Positions 23,341 through 35,890 of a stretch of DNA of 64,000 nucleotides are shown here, in pieces; positions within the stretch are counted from its first letter, which is position 1, and each line of letters begins with the position of its first letter. This DNA comes from Fasciola hepatica (taxonomy: Eukaryota; Platyhelminthes; Trematoda; Plagiorchiida; Fasciolidae), in contig CANUEZ040000020.1 of NCBI GenBank assembly GCA_948099385.1, positions 1,240,001 through 1,304,000 on the forward strand, read 5' to 3'. The notes beneath the pieces are model-generated. The model was not told where the DNA came from. It ran no database searches and saw only the letters and a program-made list of their open reading frames with translations. Both the position numbers and the translations under genes were made by a program.

Positions 23341-23609
23341 CTGGAAGACGGAAGACGGTGTACGACAAATTGTAAACGTTGTTCTCCCAAGTGGGGAATA
23401 TGAAAGGGCAATGCATGGGTTTGAATTTTAGCTGTCAGCAAAAAATGCCCCATATCTGCAGACAAGTAACTGGTAAACCGAACAACTAAGGGCGAAAAAC
23501 CAGAGCGGAGATGATCAATCCAAACAAAGTTAGTTCATTTACGAAAGTCGTTCCATTGGAGCCTCGTTCAGCTATTTTAACCGCTCACCTCGCACATGTA
23601 TGCCGTCAG

Positions 23610-23950
23610 TATCGTCTAATCAACAACAGAAGGGATAGGGAAAAAAACAGCAAGCAAACAAAAAGTGGAACTCCTGAAGATGGCGAAAGAGTTCGAAGGC
23701 AACTACGCTACTGACTGCAACAACTAGTCACGTTTAACCGTCCAATAGGCGGATCCCGTGGACCCCAAACCGGAAGTCTAACACGTTCTATTCGGTCAAG
23801 TTTGCTGACCAAGATTTCCACATCTTTTCCCATGTCATGGACTGACCACCTCGACCTGCCCAAGTAACAAAATGAATCTGGCCCAATTAGGGCTACCCGT
23901 TCCAGGAAAAGATTTGGTGTAGAGCCAACTCGTTCCTGCAGCAGCCTTTT
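23610..23950 (+). repeat. Interspersed repeat 'Y', copy 3 (contiguous)
   Basis: The longest uninterrupted copy: CCGTCCAATAGGCGG core, then TCATGGACTGACCACC, then CCCAAGTAAC and AAAGATTTGGTGTAGAG. It lies just upstream of the PTB exon in minus sense and abuts the 3' end of a Jockey-like copy. Confidence 0.55.
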
Positions 23951-23959
23951 TTATTACAC

Positions 23960-25620
23960 AAAGTGAATTACAGTACAAGAGATAAAACCTGTATTTCAAG
24001 AACATGCTTTAGGAGGAGTATGTAGGAACCATTCACGCCAAAACAAGCTTGTTGATTCCGCTTTTGAGTAAAAGGTTTTAAGTGGGTGAAAAGACAGAGA
24101 AAGGAAGGGTGTCCCATAACGTAACCGTTCGGGGGAAAAGAATGAGTGATCGAGGTCCGACATCAAGCGGCAGGAACTTGATAACGGTGACTAGCTGCCT
24201 GTGCTCGAGATTGGTGTTGAAAAGTATTGGGAATAAGAACGGCCGAGGCAAACTCAGATGAAAAAACCCAGAACAATGAAGCGACTTTAAATAGAATGTT
24301 AAAACTGGGTTGTCTACCAGACGAATGGCTTTATCTTGGACCCGGTCGAGAAGAGATAGAGAAGACGAAGAAGCTCCACACCACACGTGTTCGCAGTATT
24401 CAAATGTGGGACGAATTTGAGCTTTGTACAGTAAAAAGAGATAGGCTGGTTTGAAAGGACGTTTGGTGCGGAACAGAAAACCAATCTTGCGCGCAACACG
24501 AGAAGCAAGTTAACGTATGTAGACCAAGATAGAGAAGAGACGATCAAAAGACCCAGAAAAGGCAGTTAGGTGGACGAAGGACAACTGAATGAAAATTCAA
24601 GGGGAAGGAAGGGAATGGTGTTTCAGAGAAATTGAGAGATATTTTAGAAACGTTGAAGAGAACACAATTTTGAGCCCCAAGAGGAGGTCCGTTCAAGATC
24701 CGAGATGAGCGACGTTACAAGAGAACAACGGTTACGGTCGATGTTGGCAGTGGCATGGCGTGAGGTGGGATACAAAAGATAGTAGTGAAGGAGGGTATTT
24801 CCGGCAAAAGCGCGGATGGGGTTAGAAGTTGTGGATAAGAGATCATTTTTTAAACGCAGAAAGACGGTGGAAAGTACAGGACCTCGGGGAACACCTACAT
24901 TCACAGGAAAATGCTGTGATTGAACACTATCCACTCGAACGGAGATAGTCCGGTTACTGAGAATAAACGTCCACATGACAAGACTGGAAAAAAACCAAAA
25001 GTGAGTAATTCGGACCGTGAATCGTTGTCTCAAACACGGTCAAAAGCCCTCGATAAATCTGGTGAGATCATGTGTGTTTTACCGTCGTTATCGAGTGCCT
25101 CTGACCAGAAGTAGATCACCGGTGGAATTACGAGGCCGGAACCCGCACAGACAATCGCTTAGCAGTCCTTCACGTTCAAGGAACCGTCGCAACTGGTCGG
25201 TAATCATGGTCTCCATAAGTTACAAACGACATAGGGAAACAGGACGGTAGCTGTTCACGTCGGAGAAGTTGCCGTATCTGAGAATAGGAGAAATTACTTC
25301 CATGGAGTGCGAAGCTCGCGAGACTGGAGAGCAAGGTAAAAAAGGTGACGTAAAATTGGTCCTAACTCCAGGGCACACATTTTCGGGACGGTAAATAGAA
25401 TACCATCCAGACCAGATGGTTTCTTTTGGTCGAGTGATTGTGAGTTCTGGCGGACCTTTCTGGTAGTGATAAGAGGAAACAAAGGGCGACCACTAAATGC
25501 AAAGGGATGCGGAAGAATGGAGGAGTTGGGTAAGGTGACTGCATCTTGACGTGATGTGACGAATTGCGTTCCTCCATGACCCAAAGAGCTATGCAGGACG
25601 GCTTCCATTGGCCGGAGTTG
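23960..25620 (-). mobile_element. Jockey-like non-LTR retrotransposon (copy C), decayed RT
   Basis: On the minus strand the segment reads in order: TTRKVRQNSQSLDQKKPSG (fingers region, relatives KPPGPD) near 25430, PDLSRAFDRV near 25040, SNRTISVRVDSVQS near 24950, GVPRGPVLSTVF near 24890, and SLLDRVQDKAIRLVDNPVL near 24340. It ends with TLWDTLPFSVF near 24100. The order matches copies at 10.9 and 38.3 kb. Multiple stops and frameshifts are present, and the catalytic box (FAGNTLLH) has lost its Asp pair. It is 5'-truncated, where the RTE at 25640 begins. Confidence 0.75.
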
Positions 25621-25639
25621 CAATCATGCCTGATAGGTC

Positions 25640-28600
25640 AATGAATAGAGACCAGACGAAGTTCAGTCTCAGAAAAAAACATCAACAACATCTGGTTCTA
25701 TTCACTATGCCCCTGGAGACGACACTCCGGCGAATAAACACGTAAAGAAACAGTCTGCCGGTCTAAAAACCTCCACTAGATGGACGTAGGAGTGGAGTAC
25801 CTGGGGTCTCTCTCGACGTTGGGACAAGTCATCGCACTTCATTGGGCAGCTATCGCCCGCCTAAGCTGGGAAGCCCCCAGCCCAAAGAATGCTGCCCCGT
25901 CCACGTTCCGCTTGCTCCATTGGGTGCATGGGGCTGAAGACTGAATCCGAAAAGCGGATCGATAACAAACCACCAGGGAAGACAAGACAAAACGCATGCA
26001 GTAGTCAGATCTCACGTGACAGACCAGGAGAAGTTCCTTCACGGGTTCTTCGGTCACGTTTCCGTGCTGGGTTAAAGCCTCACTGTCTTTTGGGTGAGAC
26101 TTTTGAGTCAAAGGCTCAGGTTAGGGTTCCCAAAGAAAAACCTCTTCCGCGGTGTGGGCAGCCGAGAAGTATTATTCGCCCAGAAGCCTCCAGTATCTTT
26201 CTTGTAAATGGTCTTACCAATATTCCCTGTTTCGATTTAGGATCGATGCAAAACGCCAAGGGTAATCGCGGCTCTGATGAAAGCAGCAGTTCAGGAGTTA
26301 GGCGTAAATCGACCACACTTCTTAAGCATACATGTTCGTTTCACATGGCTGCTTTCAACGTCCGCACACTTTGCCAACCGGGGCAACAGGCTGCCCTAGC
26401 TAGGACTCTTGACAGTTTTCAAAATATATGTATGCTGTATCTCCAAAACACGCATACAAGACTCCACTCCTGTGATCACCCTTCGCACGCCAGATACAAC
26501 CTCAGTCTCTCGCTCCACTCTTCGCGCGTCGGGTGAATTGGTGTCTTGTGCTCGTGGTCAGGCTGGCGTTGGGATTGCTTTGAACATGACAGCTGAACGT
26601 GCACTGCTAGACTGGATTCCAGTCAGTAGTCGTTTGTGTGCAGTTCGGTTTGACGGTTCTGCTCGTGTCAACAACCACAAACTGAAGCGTCGATGCTTGT
26701 TCGTCGTGTTTGTGTATGCGCCGACTGACAACAGTTCATCTGAGACCAAAGACGAATTCTACCAGGATTTGTCTCAGCTGTTTCGAAGCGCACGTTCAAC
26801 AGAAGTGGTGGTTATTGCTGGGGATTTCAACGCTCAAGTTGACCGTTTGGGAGATTCCGAAAGGCACAGTGAAGGCCTCACAAACGATATATATCTTCGA
26901 CATCAGTTGCTCTGTTGGATGCTTGCAGATTCGACCCTCCGGATGCCACATTCGATGAAGTGCGTAAATCCCTGAGACGCCAACTGACTAGGAGCCTGTG
27001 AAATGACCGTGAAAAGTGGTGGATTGCGAAATGTGAGGAAATGGAAAAGGCTGCGTCCATTTGCAATGCTCGCAATTTTTCCCGTTTTATTAGAGTCACT
27101 GGTACACGGAAACCCGATGTAAGTGAGTTAATCAAGGAATCCGACGGCTCACTGATTCACTCTTAGAGACGTTGTCTAGAGCGTTGGACGGAGCATTTCA
27201 AGGAACAATTCAGTTGGCCCACTTCAACGGCTGACCTTCCAAGTATACCTGCCAACGAAACGATGCAGATGGATATAGCTCCTCCATCAGAGATGGAGAC
27301 TATGCGGGAGATCCGTTACTTGAAAAAATACAAAGCCACCGGACCGGATGGGTTATCTCCATCTTTTTTCAAAGATGGAGGAGAAGCTTTAGTTTCGGAG
27401 TTAGAAAACCTCCTCCGGATTATTTGGGAAAGCGAGCAGATTCTCGGGGAATGGTGTGAACCGGTGATTTTGCCGATTTACAAGAAAGGTGACAGGTCCT
27501 CTTGTGAAAACTACAGAGGAATTAGCATGGTAAGTTTCGCGTCCAAACTGATCACCGGGCATATTCTCCACCGATTATCCAACGCCCGCGAGATGTGTAC
27601 GCGTGAGAATCAAACAGGTTTCACACCCGGTCAAGGTTCAATCGACCACATCTTTACTCTTCGGCAAACCTTAGAGCACAGACACATCATCCGTAGGCAC
27701 CCAGTCTCTGTCTTCCTTGATCTGAAAGCGGTGTTCGATTCAGTCGACCACATAGTTCTCTGGTGCTGCCTCTCGTTGGAAGGTGTGGCAAAGGAGTTTC
27801 TCTTTTCCGATGCTTTTATGCGAACAGCCGAAGCGAGTTCGTAATTATGACGATCTGCCACTCGAGTTCTCCACGGAAAGTGGTGTTGTCAGGGTTGCAC
27901 TCTTTCACCCTTCCTCTCCAATTTTGTAATTGAATTGATTCTTCAGATAGCCCTATCCTCGCGTGAAAATAGTGACACCGATCTTTTCTCAGGCAGTAAA
28001 CTGTTTAATTTGGAATACACGGACGATTTTGTTCTTCTGAGTGAAGATCCACGTAAGTTGAAAGCTTTCTTAGATAACCTAAACAACAGCGTATCTATAT
28101 TTAGGATGCATTTTACATCTTCCAAGTGTAAAATGCTACTGCAAGACTGAGTTTGCACTACACTAAACCTTGTCTTGGAAGGGAAAACCCTAGCTGAAGT
28201 AGGTATTTTTTGTTATCTGAGAAGTTATAACTCACCAGGTGGACAAATGTCAAATGAAGTGTCATCGCATATACAGAAAGCGCGTTTGGTCCTTGCCAAC
28301 CTCAGTCATCTGCGGCGCCGGCATGACAATCGATTGTCTGGTAAGGATCGAGTGTACAATGCGGTGGTTAGGTCCGTTCCTTTATACGGCTCAGAAACAT
28401 GGCCATTAAGAGTAGGAGATAGACGAACACTGTAGGTATTCGAGCATCGATGTCTGAGCAGCACTGCCCAAATATGGTGGGAACACCGTATCAGCAATGC
28501 TGAGGTTAGACGAGAGGTGTTGGGCACCAGAGGTCAGTCTGTGGATCAAGTACTGAATCTGATCATGCGCGGCAATTGAAAACGAGTTCGATGCAGATCA
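25640..28600 (+). mobile_element. RTE (SR2-like) retrotransposon, family B, with endonuclease and RT
   Basis: The most complete plus-strand RTE copy. The 5' block at 25640-25850 is shared with minus fragments at 13.9, 35.8 and 46.1 kb. Endonuclease motifs are AFNVRTLCQPGQQ (about 26345), FVYAPTDNSS (about 26710) and AGDFNAQVD (about 26820). An internal deletion near 26890-26920 removes the C-terminal endonuclease half, including the SDH motif. RT follows at 27300-28200: ATGPDGLSPS, NYRGISMVS, GSIDHIFTLRQTL, FLDLKAVFDSVDH and the catalytic YTDD box at about 28015. It ends near 28570 without the usual 3' region. Several stops are present. Confidence 0.85.
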
Positions 28601-28639
28601 CGACCCAGTTTTTTTTCAATTAGTGGACACCATAGATTG

Positions 28640-30545
28640 ACTGTAAACCTAGGCGCTCTACATCCTTCTGGACAGTGTTGATCCAAGTTTTAAGCTAACC
28701 ACCACGGCTACAGTGCTATCCAGAGCAGTGTTCGGGACGGAGTGTTTGTTCGGTTAGTTCCGTCTCGGGCCGCCGTAAAATATGGCCCAGCCACCGCAGT
28801 CGACGACCCTGGAGGAAGTCGAACAGTTGATCAATTTCGCAGCTCCGTTTCCTAGCTTCAGCTTTGGAGAATCTGTCGCACCAATTTGTCTTCGAAATAA
28901 GTCGCAGGCACCAGTGATCAAACACCTCCAACATTTTAGTATCCTCGGCTCTCGATGGGCAGGTTTCGCAGCCGTAGTTGAGTACGGGGCGTATAGCGGC
29001 ACGGTAGATACGCACCTTAGCCCGAAGGTTGATTTCACTGAGGGTCCACAACGCCCGTCGTAGCTGGAGAAATGCTTTTCTGGTGTTGTCTATCCGGAGT
29101 ATTACTTCATCCGTCACCTGACCGTTCAGGGGCAGTGTAGAGCCTAGATGCTTGAATTATGGAACACGTTCGATCAGTTGGTCATTGATGGACATCTGTT
29201 GAGCCGTTGGCCCTGGGCAATTTGACATACTTTCTAGCCCGCACGACTTTGAGAAGAAATTCATTCGGTCAAGGACTAGTTGGACCGTGACGGGAGAGTC
29301 CGCTAGTACAACAATGTCATCCTCGATCTTTAGGTTCGAGATGTACATCTCCTGACTTAGTTGGATACCGGGATAGTCAGTCAGTGCCTGTTTCACTGTC
29401 CAGTCGATCGCGTAGTTGAACAACACCAGACAGCCCTGTCGGACGCCAAAAGTAAGTGTGAACTCGGAGGACTCTTTACCATATATATGGACCCGCGCCC
29501 TAGTGGACGAATAGTATCCTCTCAGAAGCCTTGCGAGTTTGGCGAGCATCCCTTCGGAATCCATTATCGCCCAGAGACAATGTCGGTCAAGTGAATCAAA
29601 AGCGACCCGAAAGTCGATAAAAACATGCTACTGTTGGCTACTGGAACTTGTAGCGGTGCTCCAATCTTCGACGTAGTGAGAAAATTTGGTCCACACAGCC
29701 TCTACCGCGGCAAAAACCCCTTGATTTGGTCGGGTGCGGCGGTCTCTCACAACTGAAAAGTGGTTGAGTTGCAACACGCAGAAAATCTCCGCAGCCACGT
29801 TGATCAGGCTGATCCCTCTAAAGATCTCGCACACAGATTTGTCCCCTTACTTTGGGATGGGCAGCAGAACGGACGTGCCCCAATCAATCGGAAAGACTTT
29901 TTCCCGCAATATGGAGCCAAATAGGGTGTGCAGTCTGTTGATCAATGACGACAGGCAGCACTTGTAGACTTCAAGTGGAATGCCATCTTCTCAAGCAGCC
30001 TTTTTGTTTTTCAGCCGATTGATGAATGTGGCGATTTCAGTTGTGTTCGGTGGATCGTGACCGATATCGTACGGCTCTGTAGGAACTGGGGGTTGTAGGG
30101 CCGTCGTGTGGACTGATAGCCGGTTGAGCAATCGACCAAAGTGCTCTACCTATCGCTCCATTTTTTCTTTTCTGCTCAGGTATGAGCAGATCCGCTGTGT
30201 CGCGTAAGAGCTACTCCTGCTTGCAGCGCCTACCCGACGCGTTGCGAATGAGGCGGAACAGCTTGCCGAAGTCATCGATTCCAGCTGCAATCTCCATTTT
30301 TCCATCTAAGTCTATGCAGTATTGCTTATGATCAGCCCTAGCAGAGCGCGAGGCCTCGCGTTGCAATCTGCGGCGTTCGCCACTTCCTGATATCCGAGCG
30401 TCATGTGCTTTAGCTGACAGATCCGGTCTTTTAGACGCCCGTCAGTTTTCCCTTGTTCTTTTAAGGCAGTTTCTCTAACGGTTGATTTGATTGCCATCCA
30501 CTGTTCTTTGACTGGAGTTGTATCCGGCTGAATCCGGTGATCCCA
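28640..30545 (-). mobile_element. RTE-like non-LTR retrotransposon (distinct family), RT and C-terminal part
   Basis: A minus-strand copy, convergent with the RTE ending at 28600. It reads IFRGISLINVAAEIFCVLQL (about 29830), RVHIYGKESSEFTLTFGVRQ (about 29500), ISNLKIEDDIVVLADSP (about 29330, where relatives have Y.DD), RAAIRPVLNYGCET (about 28990) and RLRWLGHILRRPETELTEQ (about 28790). Frameshifts separate these blocks. The upstream part near 30500 reads KEQWMAIKSTVRE in the linker before RT. The sequence differs clearly from families A and B, so this is a third RTE-type lineage. It is non-functional. Confidence 0.75.
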
Positions 30546-30549
30546 ATCC

Positions 30550-33190
30550 TCAAGTCGAAAGCTGAGACGAGACGGAGAGAAATAAAGGAGGCCGATTTGG
30601 CATTCCAGCCGACAGAACTGATCACGGTGATCGATTCATTCAACTGTGTTCCGATTATACTATTCCAAACGAGTACAAAGTTCTCGCACAAAAACAGACA
30701 CCGGCTAACCTGGCATGTTCCTGCGCCTTTACAGCGTTGGATTTAGATCAGTCATATTGCTATCGGTTACCGCTGGCGCAAATCAATTCAAGACTGTCGA
30801 TCATTTTGCTCCACGTTTGTAGACACTGACCACGCTCTTGTCCGCGCGCACTTTAGCTTGCGTCTCGTCGGTGGCCGAAGCAACGCCAAAGCAAACCGTC
30901 CCCCGCAGCTGCTACTGGACAATAACGAACGATCTGCTTTCCGAACAGAATTATCCACCAGATTACTGATGCAGTCAAATGCCCAGGATCCAGAAAAGCG
31001 ATGGACAGAGGTCAGACAGGCTTTACGTGCGGCTGCTGATGCCACCCAAGGTCCAACAACCAGACACACAGAAATGATGGATATCTGCATCCTCGGTTGC
31101 ACTGTTAGATGTGCAGATCGATTCCTCTGGACTCCAGATACGATGAGGCACGGAGATACCCTCAACGCCAACTGATTCAACGCCTGAGAAATGATCACGA
31201 GCAGTGGTGGATTGCCAAGTGTAGGGAGACGGAAAATGCTGCGGCGATTGGCAACAACCGCAAACTTTTTTGCTTGATTAGACAAACCGGTCCACGTAAA
31301 CCAGGCGTTAGCAAAGTGATCAAAGAGGCGAACGGCTCACTGAATCAAACTCAGGAGCGTCGTATGATTCACCGGGCGGGGCATTTCCAGAAGCACTTTT
31401 GCAGGCCGTTGTCCCCGTCAGGTTTGCTCACTAGCACAATGGGTATAGCTCTAGCTGTGCATACCAGTCCTCCGTCAGGAACGGATGTCCTTCATGAGAC
31501 AAGCTATATCAAACGACATCAGGCTGCTGGACAGGATGGGTTGTCTCCGTCTATTTTCAAAGACGGTGCCCCAGCAATTTTACTGGAGTTGACGAAACTC
31601 CTCAGTTTCATATGGGAGAAGGAACAAGTTCCAAAGAATTGGTGTAAATCAGTGATCATATCGATTTAAAAGAAAGGCGACAGGTCCCCGTGTGAAACCA
31701 CAGGGGAATAAATCTGGTTAGCATCGCATCTAAACTGCTCGCTGGTATTATTCTCCACCCCTCACCTATCGATCGCGAACGGTGCTGCGCGAGAATCAAG
31801 CTGGGTTTAGACCTGGTCGATGTTGCGTCGATCACACCTTCACTCTTCGACAAATTTTAGAACATAGACACACCTCCCATAGGTCCACTATCCCCCTTTT
31901 CCTTGATCTTAAAACGGCCCTCGATTCAGTCAACCGCACAGTTCTTTGACGCTGCCTCGTGCTGAAGGGTGTATCAGAGAAGTTCATTTCCGTCATAAAG
32001 TTCCTTTACATGAATAGCCGAAGCCGAGTTCGGGCTTATGGCGATCTCTCACCCGAGTTCACCACAAAATGTGGTGTACGTCAAGGTTTACTTCGTTACC
32101 CCCCCCCCACCCTTCCTTTTCTCTGCATGTTTGTGATTGATATTATCCTAGAGACGGCACGTTTGTCAGGTGATGATAGCGGCACTGAACTTCTCCCGGC
32201 TGGAAAATAGGCAGACGTTGAATATGCGGACGACCATTTCCTTCTAAGAGAAGATCCAGGCAAGTTGCAAGCTTCTCTAGATAGCTTGACGGACTGCGTA
32301 GCAATAATCGGTATGCGTTTTGCATCTTCAAAGTGCAAGATGCTGTTGCAGGGCTGAGTTCGTCAAACACTAAACCTTTCAGTGTTTGGGGAGACTATAA
32401 ACGTGGTAAGCAAGTTCTGTTACCTTGGCAGTTGCATTTCACTCGGAGGTCGGATATCGGATGAGGTGTTCTTGTGTATACAGAAAGCTCGTTTGGCATT
32501 CACCAATCTCAGTCATCTGTGGCGTCCACATGACATCCGCTTATCTATTAAGGGTTGAGTGTACGTTGCGGCAGCCAGACCAGTGTTAATGTATGGTTGA
32601 GATATGGCCACTACGGGTAAAGGATATACGAAGATTGTCGGTATTCGAACACCGATGTCTTATTATCATTGTTCGAATCTGGTGAGAACACTGTATCGGC
32701 AATGCTGAGGTCCGGCGGAGAGTCTTAGGTTCAAGAATCAAATCATTAGATGAAACACTGAAGATCACCGGGCTAACATGGTTGGAATATGCGTTATGCA
32801 TGTCCTCCGACAGGATTCCTCGGCGTGCTATGTTTGCTGAGACTGGTGACGGTCAGAATATGAGTAAGGATGGATAATCCATGTATGGTATGAAAAGCCG
32901 AACCAGTGGACCTGGTCATGTAGGGCGTGTATGACTTCCTGGGTGGAGTCCAAGAGACCCTCCCACGCGGCGGTTATGTCCGTTAGAAGAAATGGCTAGT
33001 TGTCGTGATCAGTGACGCTCTTGTATTCAAACTTTCTTCATCGACTTAATTCCAATAATGTAGTACCCTTTTACTCCTTCCATACTCTTCTCTTCTTCAT
33101 TACTTCCTTTTGAGATTGCCGCTAGGAGATGGCAACCAAAGCCACCGCACCGTGTGCATGGTTTATGGTCGTTCGAACAGAACAGAACAG
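30550..33190 (+). mobile_element. RTE family B copy, decayed, with 3' end
   Basis: A plus-strand copy starting in the endonuclease C-terminus (VDTDHALVRAHFSLRL near 30815 aligns with the ESDHAFVLMRLSL SDH motif of the 42-46 kb copy). It continues through the linker (ALRAAADATQGPT), RT fingers (AAGQDGLSPSIF near 31530), SRVRAYGDLSPEFTTKCGVR near 32010 and FGMRF/IGMRFASSKCKMLLQ near 32320. The 3' end lies near 33175-33190 and consists of AACAG pentamers (GAACAGAACAGAACAG). Numerous stops are present. The homopolymer of C at 32100 is a local oddity. Confidence 0.8.
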
Positions 33191-33344
33191 TTGAGGCCTC
33201 GTGGTTTTATACACCTTGTTGAATGTGGCATCTAGAGGGACGGATACGCGAGCCTCTAACAGAGCAGCTGGCGTTGAAGACATTCATCTTTTCTGAGGCA
33301 CATATGAACCGGAGTTTTGTGTAGCATTAACAGCAGCATATTTT

Positions 33345-33525
33345 CATTACGTTTCAGCATGAGTGCAGTGGAAGGAGCATACGCCATAGTCGCAAAGGCT
33401 TTCTGAACTATTAGGGATAGCGGGCATCCAGACCCTGAGACTTGAAGTGGATAACTACATAAGGTTCCGACAGATCAGATGTGGTAACGAGACAGACGAC
33501 AGTGGCTTACTGTTTATCACCAAAA
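33345..33525 (-). mobile_element. SINE family 3, headless copy
   Basis: Matches the body of the SINE at 21755-22035: plus-strand block GAGTGCAGTGGAAGG, CAGACCCTGAGACTTGAAGT and GTGGTAACGAG. No tRNA-like head follows at 33525, so it is 5'-truncated. Confidence 0.7.
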
Positions 33526-34799
33526 TGCTTTCTTACTTTATCGCTGGTGTTCATCTGAATCCGGGGCATCTGGTTGCACCGATAACCAGGTAGAAAGCTA
33601 TGCCTGGAAAGCGAATCGTCGGCTTGAAGCAGCTGTGCGGGACGAGTGGATAGTGTTGGAGCGACCACAAACGGGGCGTAAACAGAAGCGCGCACGTACC
33701 AAGCCGTGATCTGATTCTATCGGCGTAGGCCGGAATGAACAAAATCTTTGACTGACCCACGCCACCGGTGGCCAATGACAATATGGTCAAATTGAGTTCA
33801 ACATTATAAAACGTGAAAGGATGTTAAGTGAGTGTTTGTCGCTTTTTATAGCAGAAGTTCGTACTCACCAGAAACAGTCGATGGTGAAAACACAACTGGA
33901 TGAACCGACTGAAGTCATAGATTCTGTCGGTTGGAATAGCAAATCAGCCCTTTTGTGCCTTTCGGTATCTCTCAAACAGTCAGCACGTGTGTTAAAACCA
34001 CCAGCATTGATCATGACGTCCGTTGAACGTACGTTCTGAAACAATTGAGACGAATCCCGGTAAGATTTTTCTTTGATCTCAGGAAAACTGCAGTCAGTGG
34101 GCGGATGTACAGGCATGACTAACAAGCATCAACGCTTCAATCTGTTGCTGTTGGCACGCACAGAACCATCCAACCGAATTGCAAAAACGTTGAAGGCAGA
34201 CATGTACACGGAAAATTTGGGCTTCAAAAGTGTGCTTGATTTGTGCTCTACTTTTAAACTGCTAATATCATCAGACATGTCTCTTGAGCCGCAATAACCC
34301 GTAGCACCGTGCATCGACTTTGAAGCAGAAGAAGGCAATTAATAAAACTTTTTTATGGGAAGGATTCTGGGGGCTTCTGTGCAGACCATGCTTTGTGGCT
34401 GCCCATACCGCAGAAGAGATTGTTTATCCGGAATTCTAACCGGAGCCTTAGACTCTAATCTGACCAACAAGGCGCTAAACAAGCACGGGAACGTAACCGA
34501 GGCACCAGTGAACGAGATTCTTCTGGTGAGACCCGACTGTTATTTATTTCCTGCTTCACCTTCACCGGAGACCAATTATTGATTTGTTTTTCGGATTCAA
34601 TCCTTGGCCCCAAGCACCCAATGGAGCAAGCGGAACGTGGACGGGGCAGCATCCTTTAGGCTGTGGGTTGTCCAGCTTACGCGGGCGATGGCTGGCCAAT
34701 GAAGTGCTAGGACTTCTCCCACAGGTGACAGAAACCCAAAGAACTCCACTTCTACTCCCATCTGACGAGGGTGTTTTGATTAGTGAACTGTTTATTTCC

Positions 34800-35489
34800 G
34801 ATCATTGTATCGAAACTAAGATCTGCTCGGTGTATCGGAAGCACGATGCTTTGTGATACTATCAATTTTACGTGGCTAGCTCCTGCGAGAGGATAAGCCG
34901 GCTTCATGGATGTCCCGAATGGCGCCTGCCCATGAACGGTGTGTGCAGAGGAACTGTTCATGAAGAATATTGGGATTTGGGTACGAAGTAGCGTCCCCAG
35001 CGTCACAGCTTTTTATTCGCGGTGGCAACTCTAGCTGTGCACAACCAAGTGTTACCTGTCGGGCAACAAGGGCGTTGTGTTAGAGACCGGTGACTGAACG
35101 GTCGGTTCATTCGTCTTTCGGATGGCGGTTTCCAATCGAGGATGCCCAACGCGTCCTACTGAATCTTACTTTAGTTGGGATAGCTGAGTAATAAGCAAGA
35201 GGCAGTGGCCTTATTTAGTGGCGGGTCACATCCGCACACGTCACGTTGCTGTCTATGGACTCCTGTAGCTTTCATGTAGAGTTCGCCTCCAGGCGAAAAA
35301 CCCGCCACGTCCTCTAAAGACGTCGCGTGTCTTTTGTCTGACCACTCATCCTTGACCTGTCCGATATGGGTGACCGTTGAGGAGCGCTTTGCGCTTTAAT
35401 CGGTATAGCTCTCGGAGTCATCGTCGCTTGCAAGCCCGATCACCATGATAAGGTAGTAGCATCGATCAGGCTATGTGATATGTTACAGG
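34800..35489. other. Material inserted in an RTE 5' region, unidentified
   Basis: The two flanking parts (to 34800 and from 35690) are contiguous in other copies, so this 690 bp plus the hairpin arrived later or the copy was rearranged. It contains no reading frame of note and no second copy elsewhere in the window. Confidence 0.4.
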
Positions 35490-35671
35490 AAAGTGTTCAT
35501 TGTTCTGTAACACAGCGTTGTTGGGAAAGATGGTAGTCAGTCGACGTTTCGGCTACCGCGGGTGGCCTTTCGATTGTAAACTGGTCTCGATAAAGGTTAC
35601 CCGCGGTAGCGGAAACACCGACTGACTACCATCTTTCGCGACAACAATGTTACCGAACAACAGACACTTAC
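35490..35671. repeat. Foldback hairpin with about 75-bp arms
   Basis: The left arm (about 35490-35570) and right arm (about 35598-35671) are inverted copies. TGTTGGGAAAGATGGTAGTC pairs with GACTACCATCTTTCGCGACA, and GGCTACCGCGGGT pairs with ACCCGCGGTAGCG. A loop of about 28 bp separates them. Identity is highest at the centre and weakens outward. No coding sequence is present. It sits at one edge of the material that splits the surrounding RTE 5' region, so it may be a foldback-type element or a MITE. Confidence 0.8.
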
Positions 35672-35890
35672 CTACGTTTATCGTCGAGTCTATTCTCTGG
35701 AGTGTCCTCTCCAGGATCGTGGTCGCTGGACGTAGAGAACTAGATGTACCCCGGCAACTGGTTCACATAGAATGGACTTTGTCTGGCTTCTACTCACTGG
35801 CCTGTCAAGTATGACTGTATCTTCAGTTTAAGAAAACCACTCTGCGTACATTTTTTTGGTGGCAGAGACATGCAAGCCGTCATTCCACAT

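Larger units (their letters stand above)
33785..35890 (-). mobile_element. RTE family B 5' portion, interrupted by an insert
   Basis: In minus sense: the 5' block (35890-35690), then a foreign stretch (about 34800-35690), then the continuing 5' region (34800-34570, peptide PRPRSACSIGCLGPRIESEK shared with 25.9 kb), then endonuclease pieces to 33785. The endonuclease is internally deleted: SVYMSAFNVFA is followed directly by IRLDGSVRAN. Later it reads VRSTDVMINAGGFNTRADCL, where relatives read AGDFNAQVD, so the catalytic Asp has become Gly. It is a dead copy. Confidence 0.7.
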
